A stretch of 64,000 bases of DNA from Phorcus lineatus (taxonomy: Eukaryota; Mollusca; Gastropoda; Trochida; Trochidae), in assembly GCA_921293015.1 (NCBI GenBank), contig OV121092.1:28435264-28499263 (forward strand). The letters are read 5' to 3'. Under the pieces are notes generated by a model that saw only the letters and a list, made by a program, of their open reading frames with translations, searched no databases and was not told where the DNA came from. The position numbers and the translations under genes were made by a program. Shown here one piece after another: positions 23,439 through 45,487 of this stretch (positions are counted from its first letter, which is position 1; each line of letters opens with the position of its first letter).

Positions 23439-23895
23439 GTAGATAAAGATTATACGCAAAGAAAGCGTGTCATATGACTTTTAAGAAATGAGTGTGAATT
23501 TTTGTATAACCCAATATATACACAAATTAGCACGAGTTTCGTAAAAGTCATATGACACTTCTGGAGGGAATAATTTCTTTATCACTATTCTATTCCTTTT
23601 CAAACGCATGGAAATATTCAGAAAACGACCTTCTTCCCTTGCGACGGCCCGCTACAGTGATGTCATGAACAATGGTTTTATGACGTCACAGACGACAAAA
23701 TACGATAACTCGCACATGTGCTCATATTGAAAATATGTCACTGATTATGATTAACCATATGGATAATAAACATGTATACGAAACAGTAAAATAAGCTGCC
23801 TACCAAAAGTTTGTTCGCTCTTGCTCGGTTAATAAACAAAATTCAAACTCTTTTCCTAAAATCATATGACACGCTTCCTCGGGTAATAATCTCTT
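23439..23895. mobile_element. MITE-like family, copy 3
   Basis: It has the same block order as 19588-20245: GTGTCATATGACTTTTA, a mirrored GTTTCGTAAAAGTCATATGA, TTCTTTATCAC.ATTCTATTCC, a CGACGGCCCGC block, TGATGTCATG (a mutated CRE) with an intact ATGACGTCACAG, CACATGTGCTCATATTGAAA and AACCATATGG.TAATAAA. It closes with another inverted end (TCATATGACACGCTTCCTCG then GGTAATAATCTC). It is more diverged than copies 1 and 2. Confidence 0.7.
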
Positions 23896-24920
23896 TACAT
23901 GTAAAACATTTGGGGTTTTTTATATTTCTCTTCTTCCACCTTTTCATTAAGTCTTTGAGATTAGTATATCTTTTAAGAAAATGACTTAAATCCAGCATTA
24001 CCGGAAACAAACTTACTTTTTGTAATGCATGATTTCAACAAAGCAAAAATGTATTTGTTAAATTGTATGTTGCTTCATAATAATTAAAACATTAACGAAA
24101 ATGATTAGACCTTTTAAAAAATGGTAAAAAATAATTAAGACATGTTTCTATTTATCATTTCTTTCCTTAACGACCATTTTTGTACCACTTTAGCTGAAAA
24201 ACTTCTTTTCAATAATATGCATTGGAAATGATTCTTCTTTGTATGCATGTTTGTCTTATCACCATGATACGCATTATAGATGGTGAGGAAAACGAATAAA
24301 CATTTACATGTATCTCGGCATTGTTAAGTTTGGTACTGATGTATGCTAAAACATTGTCAAGTTATGAATTTCTTATTGAGCTAACTGCTGTCGAAGACAT
24401 CATCGCCATGTAACCTATTGTTTTCTATCGAACCCCACCCTGCCTCCGGGCGTATACAATAAACACTTCACACTTCGCTGTCATGGAGGTATACATTGCA
24501 TACAAACTCTTCACTTCATAATTCATATGCTTTACAATGGTATTTTTTAAACGTTATTTATCATCCTTTTCTTGTTCTTCAATTTAATTTTATTGTTACT
24601 TCTTTTCAGTAATGTAACTTTACATTGCGTAATTTGTAATTCTAACGTTATTTCAACATCCCTTTTTTCAATGCGATATTACATTGTGACATTTTTTCAA
24701 CGTTCAATGCCATATGACCCTACATTATTAAAAGTTTTATTCCAAAGCGTTCTTTCAATTTTATCAATTGTCTATAAGATGAAAACATTGAAAACGTCGA
24801 ACATTGAAAAAGAAAAGATTATTGTTAATGAAATGATATACCAAATATTTTTCAACTCATTCGAATGATGTTTCAATGACAAAATAATATGGAAAGCATA
24901 CGCAGACATTCAAATTAGCA
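23896..24920. other. AT-rich intergenic DNA
   Basis: The 98-aa frame 24572-24868 (+) starts at TTG, is rich in Leu, Phe and Ile because of AT composition, and shows no domain. No gene is supported. Confidence 0.45.
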
Positions 24921-24921
24921 G

Positions 24922-25047
24922 TGATAAATAGAGGATATCAAATGATGTTTGTCAAATACGATGTTTATCTCATCGAGTGGAAAAAGTTGATATTTTCACG
25001 AGTGCCGACATCGTATTTGACAAAAATCATTTAATATTCTATTTATC
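24922..25047. mobile_element. 126-bp fold-back (MITE-like) element
   Basis: The arms are imperfect inverted repeats of about 42 bp, starting GATAAATAGA and containing TTTGTCAAATACGATGT, mirrored at the right by ACATCGTATTTGACAAA and TCTATTTATC. The loop holds a second small inverted repeat (CGAGTGGAAAA/TTTTCACGAG). No coding sequence. Confidence 0.75.
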
Positions 25048-25480
25048 TTATAATTTTTAATCTTTAATAAACGGTATTTCAAATAAAACTCACTACCTCT
25101 CATGCCCAATTGCCCATGCACACAATTTATAGATTTGCCATAAACAAACTAGTTCCCAATAACAAAAGCTAAAAACGGTTGAAAAATACACTATATCCCA
25201 GAAAAAGAAATCAATTAAAAAATAACACTTATTCAACTCAATTTGATAATTTATTTCAAACCTTTTCACAATAACCTATAAATGTATCTGTTGAGTTCGA
25301 GATGAAATTGCAAAACGGTAATTCCTTTGTTGAAAAATAAATGCTATGAATAATAAGCGGTCAGTCGTTCGAAACCTATAGGTTGACCTTTGAACAGGAG
25401 AGTATTGTATGAAATCTGAGGTTTTGAATAGGCCGATGTAGCAGGATGATATTGATATAAAGGAAATCATTAAAAATGGG
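25048..25480. other. AT-rich non-coding stretch
   Basis: I see no gene or repeat here. Confidence 0.45.
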
Positions 25481-25481
25481 C

Positions 25482-25682
25482 AAGGCACTTAATCCACATT
25501 GCACTCAGTCCACCCAGCTGTACAACTGGGTACCTGAATACGGGGTGTATGGACCTATATGGTCGCGCGAAGGGCTTAGTAGCTGCATCGAAAGTACAAT
25601 TCCCTCAGGGTAATAAATGTTTAGCGCTTTGAGCATGTGCCTTGTACTTGGAAAAAGCGCCACACAAATGCACATTTTGGAA
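25482..25682 (+). mobile_element. SINE-like element (GCACTTAATCCACATTGC family)
   Basis: GGCAAGGCACTTAATCCACA, a CCCAGCTGTACAACTGGGTA hairpin, GGGCTTAGTAGCTGC, and an end with AAAGCGCCACACAAATGC form the conserved tail pattern of SINEs that are widespread in marine invertebrates. There is no coding potential. The family is assigned from general pattern recognition only. Confidence 0.5.
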
Positions 25683-26395
25683 ACTTTTGTCTAAAAGCTA
25701 ATTTTGAACCTTGGAATCTGGAGAAATTTTGACCTAAACTTTAACTTTAATCAAGGAATCGTGAAAAGGTTTTGTCAAGACGTTAAATCTGTGATTGCTG
25801 TGAAATAAGCGAAATCGATGTGACACCTTACTATAATCTTGCATTTTTTCGTTGATTGTCATCTATCCGGTGAAATGATGTACATTGTATATCTTATTTC
25901 CATGGAAAACGAACCAATCGATTGACGTGTTTACAATACATTTCAAAGAGAATGATCAGGATACACGTAGAGATGTGTATGGATTAACCAGAAACAAAGA
26001 TGTTTAAAATACAGAATATTTACCTTACCTGTCAATGTCCAGGTAACAGACAAACATAAACATTCCAGATGATTAGACTAGCTCAGAGGGCGACTACATA
26101 ACACGTTTTCGGAATCTTCGATTCTCGAAGACAATACACGAAGCCTGGAGTGAAAGACTACCAAGAATACAAACAAGGCTGTTTGACACTGTAAATATTA
26201 ACAATTACAAGAAAGAAGAACATTTCTTTTCATGCAAAACGGGTCTTAGAAATATTCCAGAGCGCCATGAGCAATTTCTAGTATGAAAGGACATCTTAGA
26301 GTTAACCATGTTACCTTGACAGGAAGTGCAATATTTGGTTGACAAGCTTAACCTATACCATCCATCGATATACATTATTAAGAATATATAGATAT
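25683..26395. other. Intergenic DNA upstream of alpha-tubulin gene 1
   Basis: No gene is seen. A 73-aa minus-strand frame (26205-26426) has no recognisable content and overlaps the proposed gene 1 promoter. Confidence 0.45.
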
Positions 26396-26397
26396 TA

Positions 26398-26543
26398 GTG
26401 ACCAATGGTAGAAGTTTCTTTGTCATACGTAGATGGGTTCCAAATAAAAGGGAAAACGAAATGGTTTATAGCGTCATTAGTGGTCTTACTACCTTGCTGT
26501 ATCAAACCACGTTTCTGTCAGTTATCGGTATTATCACTTCATC
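26398..26543 (+). promoter_or_regulatory. Proposed promoter and 5' UTR of alpha-tubulin gene 1
   Basis: GTGACCAATGGTAG at 26398-26411 joins a CCAAT box to an RFX X-box-like motif (left half GTNRCC perfect; right half RGYAAC matches four of six). CAAATAAAAG at 26441-26450 can serve as a TATA element, which would put transcription start near 26470-26475 and give a 5' UTR of about 70 nt before the ATG at 26544. Genes 2 and 3 have comparable motifs. The start site is inferred from spacing only. Confidence 0.5.
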
Positions 26544-30424
<3,881 letters not shown>

Positions 30425-30727
30425 GCATTTGATTGTCATTTGTTAAGTCGACACTGGTTTCGAATGTCAGTAACACAAAGGACAATTGAACACAGAGACT
30501 TTATAGTCACTTCTGCACAGTTTTTAACGCTCTATTGAAGACCTTAAGCATATTTTTGAAAGTTGCCATGAACATTTTCCTGAACTTTAAAATTGGTCTA
30601 AAAGATAAGAATATCTACAATTGATTTATGTTTCTACATATGTTTTGATTAGAATATCTATAACTGATTTATGTTTCTTTGGCGACATGTGTCCCAAATT
30701 AATTTCAAAAATATCCAATTTTACCTA

Positions 30728-30879
30728 AATAAATAAATAAGTAAATAAGAAAATATATTTTACATTAAGCTTTCAAATATCGTATTCGCATTGAAGTGTG
30801 GTTTGTGAGTCTAAATGAGAACGTCTGTTTGCAGTTTCGTTAAGTCTCTGAATAGAAGAATAACATTAAAGAAAATAAA
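30728..30879 (+). terminator. Candidate poly(A) signals of alpha-tubulin gene 1
   Basis: AATAAA occurs at 30728-30733 (followed by overlapping AATAAATAAATAAG) and at 30874-30879, 304 and 450 nt after the stop codon. Which one is used cannot be told from sequence. Confidence 0.5.
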
Positions 30880-31003
30880 TCATAATTCTATTCTTTAACG
30901 ATGTTTTGATGATTTATAAGTCGGAAAACACTACTATTTTTAGATATGATCCTGAGATTTGAAAGTTATCAAAATATCATATCGACAATTACCACTAATA
31001 TTT

Positions 31004-31265
31004 AGAGATTACTACTCGAGGAAATGTGTCATAGGACTTTCCAAAACGAGTGTGAATTTGTGTATACCCCAAGCTTGAGCAATGGTTACACATTTGTTTG
31101 AGTTTCTTTGACGACATACGGCACACTTTCGGATGTAACTGTTTCTGGAGTACCAATTGATACTCATACAAATAGAAAAACAATGTAACATTGGTTGTTA
31201 ACTAAAAGTAATAAGGGCACATGTGCACACATTAAACATATGCCATACCTATACTTCACCATTTC
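31004..31265. mobile_element. MITE-like family, copy 4 (degenerate)
   Basis: AGAGATTACTACTCGAGGAA, GTGTCATAGGACTTTCCAAA, AACGAGTGTGAATTTGTGTA and GGGCACATGTGCACACATT follow the block order of 19588-20245, but the CRE pair is lost and substitutions are frequent. It sits between genes 1 and 2. Confidence 0.55.
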
Positions 31266-31584
31266 AGTAAAAAAACGTATACATAAAACCTGTTGTCCTC
31301 TTTCGCTAGAGTAGCCACAGATCGTTGTGCAGGTCATGTTTTCATGTTTCTTGTTAGACATATGATCACTTACGCCTCACATCACAAAATGATGTCGAAG
31401 ATAGGAATTCAAATGACGATATAACCTCTATAATAAGTATTTAAGTAAACCGATAGGGTCTAAACATTGATGATTTCAATGGCGCTCGCCACTTCGGTGA
31501 TTGTCCGTCTATCTACGAATTGATTCCATCAAAATCGTTGTTTTCTTTATATTAGCCGGGTTAAATGGATTATCTTTATATACC

Positions 31585-31890
31585 TAGATAGGTCCGTGCA
31601 TTATTATTGTCCCCGGTTCGAATCCCGCCAGGGGCGCGGCAACCTTCTCTGCAGTAGAGAATTGTTCTACAAGAAGTAATGTTTGGGTGAAATGCTACAC
31701 TGAAATTCAGCGTAGTGCCATCAATGGTTCGCTAGTTCCAGCCAATGCTCACATATTTCACCGCAATGCATAGCCACATTGGTGTTGCGGGCGTTCTCCC
31801 TGCAATAATACTAGCAGCCGCGATATAAGTGAAATACTCTTCAAAGCTGTGTTCAATCCCAAATCTCCTCACCTCACCTCGTTACATTTG
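31585..31890 (+). mobile_element. SINE copy 2 (GCCGCGATAT family), tRNA-derived
   Basis: A B-box GGTTCGAATCC (near 31615) heads a body homologous to 17503-17762: CTGCAGTAGAGAA, GTGAAATGCTACACTGAA, GGTTCGCTAGTTCCAGCC, TTTCACCGCAATGCATAGCC, GTTCTCCCTGCAATAATACT and GCAGCCGCGATATAAGTGAA, ending CCTCACCTCACCTCG. This is the fullest of the three copies. Its position about 0.8 kb upstream of gene 2 brings a pol III promoter near that gene. Confidence 0.8.
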
Positions 31891-32390
31891 TTAGAAATAA
31901 ATAATTGTTTAACTGACTCTCACATAATATTCTCATTGTTTCTTGAAGTCATAAGTCTGTAAACTATTCTATAATTAGTGTTGAGCCCCAGAATCACAAT
32001 CTAAAAAACCCACATGAAAAGGTATCTGTATATGCTAGATTCCACCTCTCGAGAGTCAGTCGATCATGAGAAGAAGTTCAACAAGCGAAAAGTTGACGGA
32101 TGGACGAACGGACAAACGATGGATTAAATGCGATGCCATAAGCCCATACGACCTTGCTGTACCAATTTGGAAAGGTTTTTTTTATATCAATCACATCATC
32201 TTTCATAATATTTATGATTGTAGCCAGGCGTTATTTCTCGGGTGTTTATGAGACTATGAAGCTAGTTGAACTAACAGGTTCATTACTAAATTAAAAACTC
32301 TACAATAATACCTGTCTACAATTTCAAACCCAACCAATCAATAGCACCACCATGCATGACAAGAACAGCATGCATCTGAGTCTCCTTATA
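31891..32390. other. Intergenic DNA upstream of alpha-tubulin gene 2
   Basis: I see no gene; a 61-aa frame (32066-32251) has no recognisable domain. Confidence 0.4.
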
Positions 32391-32395
32391 GATCC

Positions 32396-32723
32396 GTTGC
32401 CATGGTGTATGGAAATATTGCCATCAACTATTATTGGTTTATGTACGCGTCTTTTTAAATTCCTGCAAATCAATGAATTTGCACTGTCGCTAGTAAACAC
32501 TACAACTGTCTGTATCGTTTAGTTTAATCGAGCTCAAGTTCTCTGCTCGAACCATTGATGCTTGATGGAATGATCGATTGTCATTGGTTGACAGATGTTC
32601 CCCGGCGACTAAACAAAATACTGGAAATGTTCCTTAACGTTTGAAGAACCTTCATTCGCACTCGTATTGCCACACGTTAAGGTCTACACGAGATTGTGTC
32701 TCTAACAACTGGTGATTGTCATC
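32396..32723 (+). promoter_or_regulatory. Proposed promoter and 5' UTR of alpha-tubulin gene 2
   Basis: GTTGCCATGGTGTA at 32396-32409 matches the RFX X-box over its first 11 positions. An inverted CCAAT box (ATTGG, 32583-32587) lies about 140 nt before the ATG. No clear TATA box was found. The presumed 5' UTR includes CACACGTTAAGGTCT, a block also seen near the candidate exon at 370. Two sites shared in type with genes 1 and 3 support joint regulation. Confidence 0.45.
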
Positions 32724-37181
<4,458 letters not shown>

Positions 37182-37341
37182 AAAAGTCACTCAGAAGGAA
37201 TACTTTGATGAACAACGATTCAAATCATTGCACTTTTCAACACTATACAAGTCAAATATCTGCTTAAGACACTGACTTCATTGCTCCGGAGGGTCGTTTA
37301 TAGTTTCTTCTGACCTCTTTCTGTCTATGTTTCTTTAGTCG

Positions 37342-37347
37342 AATAAA
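37342..37347 (+). terminator. Poly(A) signal of alpha-tubulin gene 2
   Basis: AATAAA 161 nt after the stop codon, followed by a second AATAAA at 37356-37361; a usual position for a short 3' UTR. Confidence 0.65.
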
Positions 37348-37361
37348 GTATTCTCAATAAA

Positions 37362-37690
37362 TTTAAGATGTTTCCTATTGCAAGACAATGTTTTAAGTAA
37401 TCGCAGCAATTCCAAAAATTCACACAAAAATGGCCGACAGCGGCTTTCTCTTGATACTTGATACGGATGACCGATTTGAGCTATAAGGTGTTTGACTTTC
37501 TGAAAGTAATAAATTTTGCATGAACTAATGTTGTTCGGGGAGTATAAGTGAAAATATATATGATGCGCTAAAAGTATAACATTTGAATGGCATTGGCATT
37601 CATGTCCCAACCAGGTACCCAAGTGTATCGTTATATATATTGTATATCGACTCTCACCACAGGTATCATAAATCCCGCATGCGCACATTT
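37362..37690. other. Non-coding stretch 3' of gene 2
   Basis: A 119-aa minus-strand frame (37335-37694) has no recognisable domain and overlaps the gene 2 3' UTR. No gene is supported. Confidence 0.4.
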
Positions 37691-37696
37691 GCATAT

Positions 37697-37800
37697 AATC
37701 ATCAACATCATCATCATCATAAATGCTTATATAGCGACAATATCTTTTTATTACTCAACCGTGGTGAGATCACTCATTAGATAACAATGAGTTGGTAACA
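37697..37800 (-). mobile_element. SINE 3' end with (ATG)n tail
   Basis: On the minus strand a TATTGTCGCTATATAAGCAT block runs into a (GAT)n tail (ATC/CAT repeats at 37697-37722 on the plus strand). The GCGCTATATAA-GCAT end with a trinucleotide tail is a common SINE 3' terminus. The 5' part is not recognised. Confidence 0.5.
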
Positions 37801-38600
37801 CACATGTGTGATACCATCTCGTGCGAACAATCGGAACTACTTTCGAACGTCACATGACATCGTTTAATCACGTGACTTGTAAGTTAGAAAATGGCGACTT
37901 TTAAATTTTGCATTCTCAACGAGACGTGAATATCCAAAAATATAAAATATCCAAAGTGTCAATATGATTACTCTCATATTTCTGAAAACCAGCACAAATC
38001 ACACAGTCTTTTTATCACTCGCCCAACTTCTGTGCCGTCACAAGTTGCGTTACGTTCCCCCTCTGCCGGCCGTTCCAATCCATAAAATTTGGCTCTTCCA
38101 TCTTCTGTTCCACCCAACCTGTCGTTTCCCCCTCAACAAGCAGACAATCTGAACATGACACCTTGCAACCCCCGTTCCCTTAGTTCAATCTTTGCGGGTC
38201 CTACCAACAATTCTGTTATTCATGTCAATGTTATCAACCAATCCTCCCCAACTGCTGACACTGTACGTTCCGCCATTTTTAAAAACTGACTGACCTGACT
38301 TAGAAAGAGGTCACATTCCAATGACGTCACGACTCACGTATCGAGTGCACAAAGTCTTAACATTCTTCGTTGCTTGTTAGCATTTGTTATATCAATGAAA
38401 TTCTTAAAACTAAAATACTTGTTCACCAAAATGGTTTTTGTTACATGTTTTTAGGCGAGTCACTTATGTAGACACTCAACAATTAGCGAACTATTTTGTT
38501 CTGTGTTTTGTTTGACTGATTGATATTCTTACGCAGGTTTCGCGATCAGCTGACTGTTGTTTTGACGATTAATTTATCAAAAATATTGATACGTGGGGAT
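37801..38600. other. Intergenic DNA between the converging genes 2 and 3
   Basis: Small open frames (37964-38152, 38089-38289) have no recognisable domains. No gene is seen. Confidence 0.4.
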
Positions 38601-38606
38601 GAGTAA

Positions 38607-38764
38607 TAAATAGAATACTAAACTCATGATAATGTGATAACATTTTCATGCAACTCGAGAATGGAATTAGGTAACAGACTCACTTTCGTTCGTCTGATAC
38701 CAAATTCCATTCACTCGTTGCATAAAAATGTTATCACATTACCATTCGTTTAGTATTCTTTATA
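38607..38764. mobile_element. 158-bp fold-back (MITE-like) element
   Basis: The arms of about 65 bp include TAATGTGATAACATTTT, ATGCAAC and GAATGGAATT at the left, mirrored by AATTCCATTC, GTTGCAT, AAAATGTTATCACATTA and TAGTATTCT at the right. No coding sequence. Confidence 0.75.
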
Positions 38765-39875
38765 TGTCTCTCCAAGGCGCTTGAGCACTGTGGTAGTAAG
38801 TTCATCCATTTGCCTAGAAGCCACTGATTAAGCGCGATTCCCTGCATTTTTCAGCAGTGGCAGACCGCCACTAGACATCTGTGTTGATTTTCAAGCATGT
38901 TTGATGAAAAGAAATATTATTTCTACATTACTGCATTTGGCAATATGTCGTTTCAGGTCGTTTGAAACACTAATTCGGGTGATAATGAATGAATTAACTA
39001 CAAATTGTACGGCAAATACACAATATTTGCGGTTTAGACCAAATGATTCGGCAATTGGAACAATTACGGGAAATATGGTCCAATACAGGGAATACAGGGC
39101 CAATTTGATACAAACTGGGCCAGTGCGATTCTGAGCATGCACACACCCACACACGGATGGAGACAAAGCTGCCGCTCCAAATCTTTGATTAGTTATATCG
39201 GTTCAACAATCGTATGAATGATTTCAATTTTGGTGAAATTGGATTCTTTTCGAAGTTTTAGGTTGGATAAGTAGAGGTTAATTGAAAAAATTCGAATAAA
39301 TAGATATGTTCGGATTGGGCGAGTTACAGACTTCGTCTTGTGGCAAAATAACGGACCCCGGGCCTGTAACTTTGCCAATACGGATATATACTCAATTAAA
39401 ATATCAAAATACAGCGCATACATATGGCATTCACATATTCCTATTTCAATTCGCCTTGAAGCTTTGTATCATAGCCATCAAAGGGTCTATAAATTTGTCC
39501 TGTTGATAAGTTTTATACATATATAAAATTCCTAATTGCCTATCTCTATTAATTTTTGTTGACTTGTTGATGTTTTGCTGTTTGAATAATATTTTATTGT
39601 AACTTTGCAGAAAGTCAATAAAACTTGCACATGAATAAAGTTTCTGGTTTGAGAAGTTTCCTGTTCAAGTTTTGTACGGTTGTTTACATCTCAAAATCCC
39701 CGGAAATCGGGACGATTCTGTCTGCTTTACAACCATATTCCTGAAAATGAAAGGCTTTTATTGGGGACGGATTTAAGCAAAACAACCCATCAGAAATGAA
39801 TCGGTATTACGGAGTAAAAAAGGGTTATATGAATGTGCGCGTTTGGTATTTTGATAATGTTTACGAGGGTGGCGT
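38765..39875. other. Intergenic DNA
   Basis: Open frames 38891-39166 (-), 38901-39134 (+), 39193-39423 (-) and 39306-39506 (+) overlap each other in different frames and show no domains. A stretch ending GTCAATAAAACTTGCAC near 39615 could be a LINE-type 3' end, but is not convincing. Confidence 0.4.
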
Positions 39876-40075
39876 ATGTAGGCATAATATAATACAATAC
39901 AATATAATAGTATATAATGAAATGTAATGTGATATGATAAAGTATGACATATTATAATATCATGTGATGTGATGTAATTTAATATGAGATGTGATACATT
40001 ATATGATATTATATAAAAAAGGTAACATAATATAGTATAATATGATATGAAATAATAATATGATATCAGATAGTA
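39876..40075. repeat. TAATA-type low-complexity DNA
   Basis: Irregular short units such as ATAATACAAT, GTGATGTGAT and ATAATATGAT; AT-rich with no coding content. Confidence 0.75.
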
Positions 40076-40251
40076 CCATGTAAAAGAATAAAAGTTATCT
40101 AAGTAACTTTAGTTTATTTTGATATATTATAAAAATGAAGAGAGATAGAGGGGACGGAGTGTTGATGTTTAAAACTGTTAAACAAACACATGTTTATGAA
40201 ATCACATCTTGCCTTAGAAATTAAAATGTAAGGTTTATTTCACTTTCAATG

Positions 40252-40276
40252 TATATATATATATATATATATATAT
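40252..40276. repeat. (TA)n microsatellite
   Basis: About 12 perfect TA units. Confidence 0.9.
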
Positions 40277-40484
40277 CATTATGAAGAATTACAAAAGGGG
40301 ATACTAGGATGAATCGTTCGTAAAATCTTTAATTTATTGTAATTACTACCGAATGATCAGAAATAAATTGGCAAAATAAAATGATGAACTCATAGTGTAG
40401 CAGAAGCATCAACACTTAAGATCGTGAGATTATAACATACCTTACATCACATCTGTTTTCTGTATGAGGAATTGAATTTGACCC

Positions 40485-40925
40485 TGCATAAGCTCATTCT
40501 AAATATACCAGCTTCATCCATTTGTAGATCGACAAGCTCATTCTAAACATATCAGCTTCATCCATGGGTAGATCGACAAGGTCATTCAACATACATCAGC
40601 CTCCTCCATGGATAGATCGACAAGGTCATTCTAAATATATCAGCCTCCTCCATGGATAGATCGACAAGGTCATTCTAAATATATCAGCCTCCTCCATGGA
40701 TAGATCGACAAGGTCATTCTAAATATATCAGCCTCATCCATGGGTAGATCGACGAGCTTATTCTAAATATATCAGCCTCATCCATGGATAGATCGACGAG
40801 CTTATTCTAAATATATCAGCCTCGTCCATGGGTAGATCGACGAGTTTATTCTAAATATATCAGCCTCATCCATGGATAGATCGACGAGCTTGTTCTAAAT
40901 ATATCAGCTTCATCCATGGATCCAT
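40485..40925 (+). repeat. 44-bp minisatellite, about 10 copies
   Basis: The unit TTCTAAATATATCAGCCTC, then CATGGATAGATCGACAAGG(T/C), recurs every 44 bp (for example TCTAAATAT at 40630 and 40674). The array has subtypes (CCTCC/CATCC; AAGGTCA/GAGCTTA) that are grouped and not random, indicating block duplication. Confidence 0.93.
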
Positions 40926-42000
40926 CTACATCCATAGTTTACTAAGATAGACAGATTAGGTCATATTAGTACTCAAGTAGTAGATCAACATTATGGGTCT
41001 ATAGATAACCATCCTGGATTCAATAAGTGACCTCAAATCATATGATCTAGACACACATTGTTGGGTTTTATTCGCATTAGCGTATTAAAGACATACAGAA
41101 AATTATTGAAAACGAATGCGAACCACAAAAGCACTTACTTTTGTGATTAAAAAAATGTAGTACATTGACGTCAATTCTATACCCACAGAGATAGCTCAAA
41201 TCATAACTTCCTACGCTAACCTCTGTTCTAATTAGAGCTCTTTCCGGTCGATTAATAGAGAAGCCTCATTGAATGTAATCAAATTTATTTGTATACTCAG
41301 CGACACCTTTCAAAAGCAATTTTTAAATCCTGCTACAGAAAACTACAATTCATTCACCGTATACACCGGTCTTCGTGATAGAAAAAGGTCACGTGATATG
41401 GACACTGTAGTTACAATTACACTGACAACAACTAAGGTTACAATACAAACAGTGTTTTCTTTGACTGAGGCAAATAGATTACGTTGCAATGTCTTGCCGC
41501 TAGGGGAATATTCCGAAACCTCAGAAAGTGCCCGAATTAAAAGAGAGGTTAACGTAAGAAGATATCACATGAGTTATACATGTAAGGAGATGACGGTAAT
41601 TTGCTTCATACAGAAAAGAATAATCGTAAAGTATTGTGAAAACATACAATGCTGGTTAAAATGAATTAAATGATAAAGTAGAAATACCACTATGATCGCT
41701 GACAGCAGTAATTTATTAATGAGATTATGTCACCAGATTGCTGGGTCGTCGTGTTCGAAAGGGAGAAAACCTCTTTTTTATGTTATCTATTCTATAAATC
41801 AATCGTTGAGGGAACATGGTGAGAATACCAGCGAGGGCATTGGAATTGACAAGACCTAGATAACCGTACATTCAACATTAAATCTGTTTTTAAGATTCTT
41901 AAAACAACATCAGACTTCGAAAAGCATTCAAATCATCATTCCCTTCTTTTGCATTTCTTCATGTAGATTTGATCAAAGCTCGTAATTAAGGATTACATCA
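40926..42000. other. Intergenic DNA downstream of gene 3
   Basis: A 131-aa open frame at 41269-41664 (+) is the longest unexplained one between genes 2 and 3. It is Thr- and Ile-rich, has no signal peptide or domain I recognise, and no splice context, so I do not call it a gene. Confidence 0.4.
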
Positions 42001-42006
42001 TTTATT
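42001..42006 (-). terminator. Candidate poly(A) signal of alpha-tubulin gene 3
   Basis: TTTATT on the plus strand is AATAAA on the minus strand, 345 nt beyond the stop codon at 42351. Confidence 0.4.
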
Positions 42007-42350
42007 TTATGTTAACAGATTTCCTATCTGTTTTTGTTTAAATGTTTGAAAAAGCGTAATATATATTTCATAATGCAGTTTTTTAAGGCAAAAGTATAAT
42101 GGTTATGTAAATGAATGATATTCGTAAACAACGACGAACGTAAAATATTTAGTTATTGGCTGACCATTATTGCTGGTAAATGGAAATAGCTTCCATTATT
42201 AGAGCTGTTATATACGACTTTACACAAGAAAAAAGTTTACTTTGGGGGAGAGCGTTATGTTCTCAAAATTGTTTTCATGTTTAAGTGTTTCAAAGCATCT
42301 GCTTTACTCTTAGTTTGGTAAAGATGTAATAAATTAATATCAAAGATTGG

Positions 42351-45407
<3,057 letters not shown>

Positions 45408-45487
45408 TCATTACTCACTTTTCATTAAGCATCAATTACAATACCCTGTTGTGTCTTTCATGTTTCCATACATTTCTAATTGCATAA

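Noticed and set aside
39306-39506. 2A-like DPGP peptide at the start of a LINE ORF
   Set aside because: Only TDPGP matches; the upstream residues of a 2A motif are absent and both frames lack LINE homology.
41269-41664. 131-aa open frame as a novel gene
   Set aside because: No domain, promoter, splice or poly(A) context, and its length is possible by chance in 64 kb; left as unexplained.
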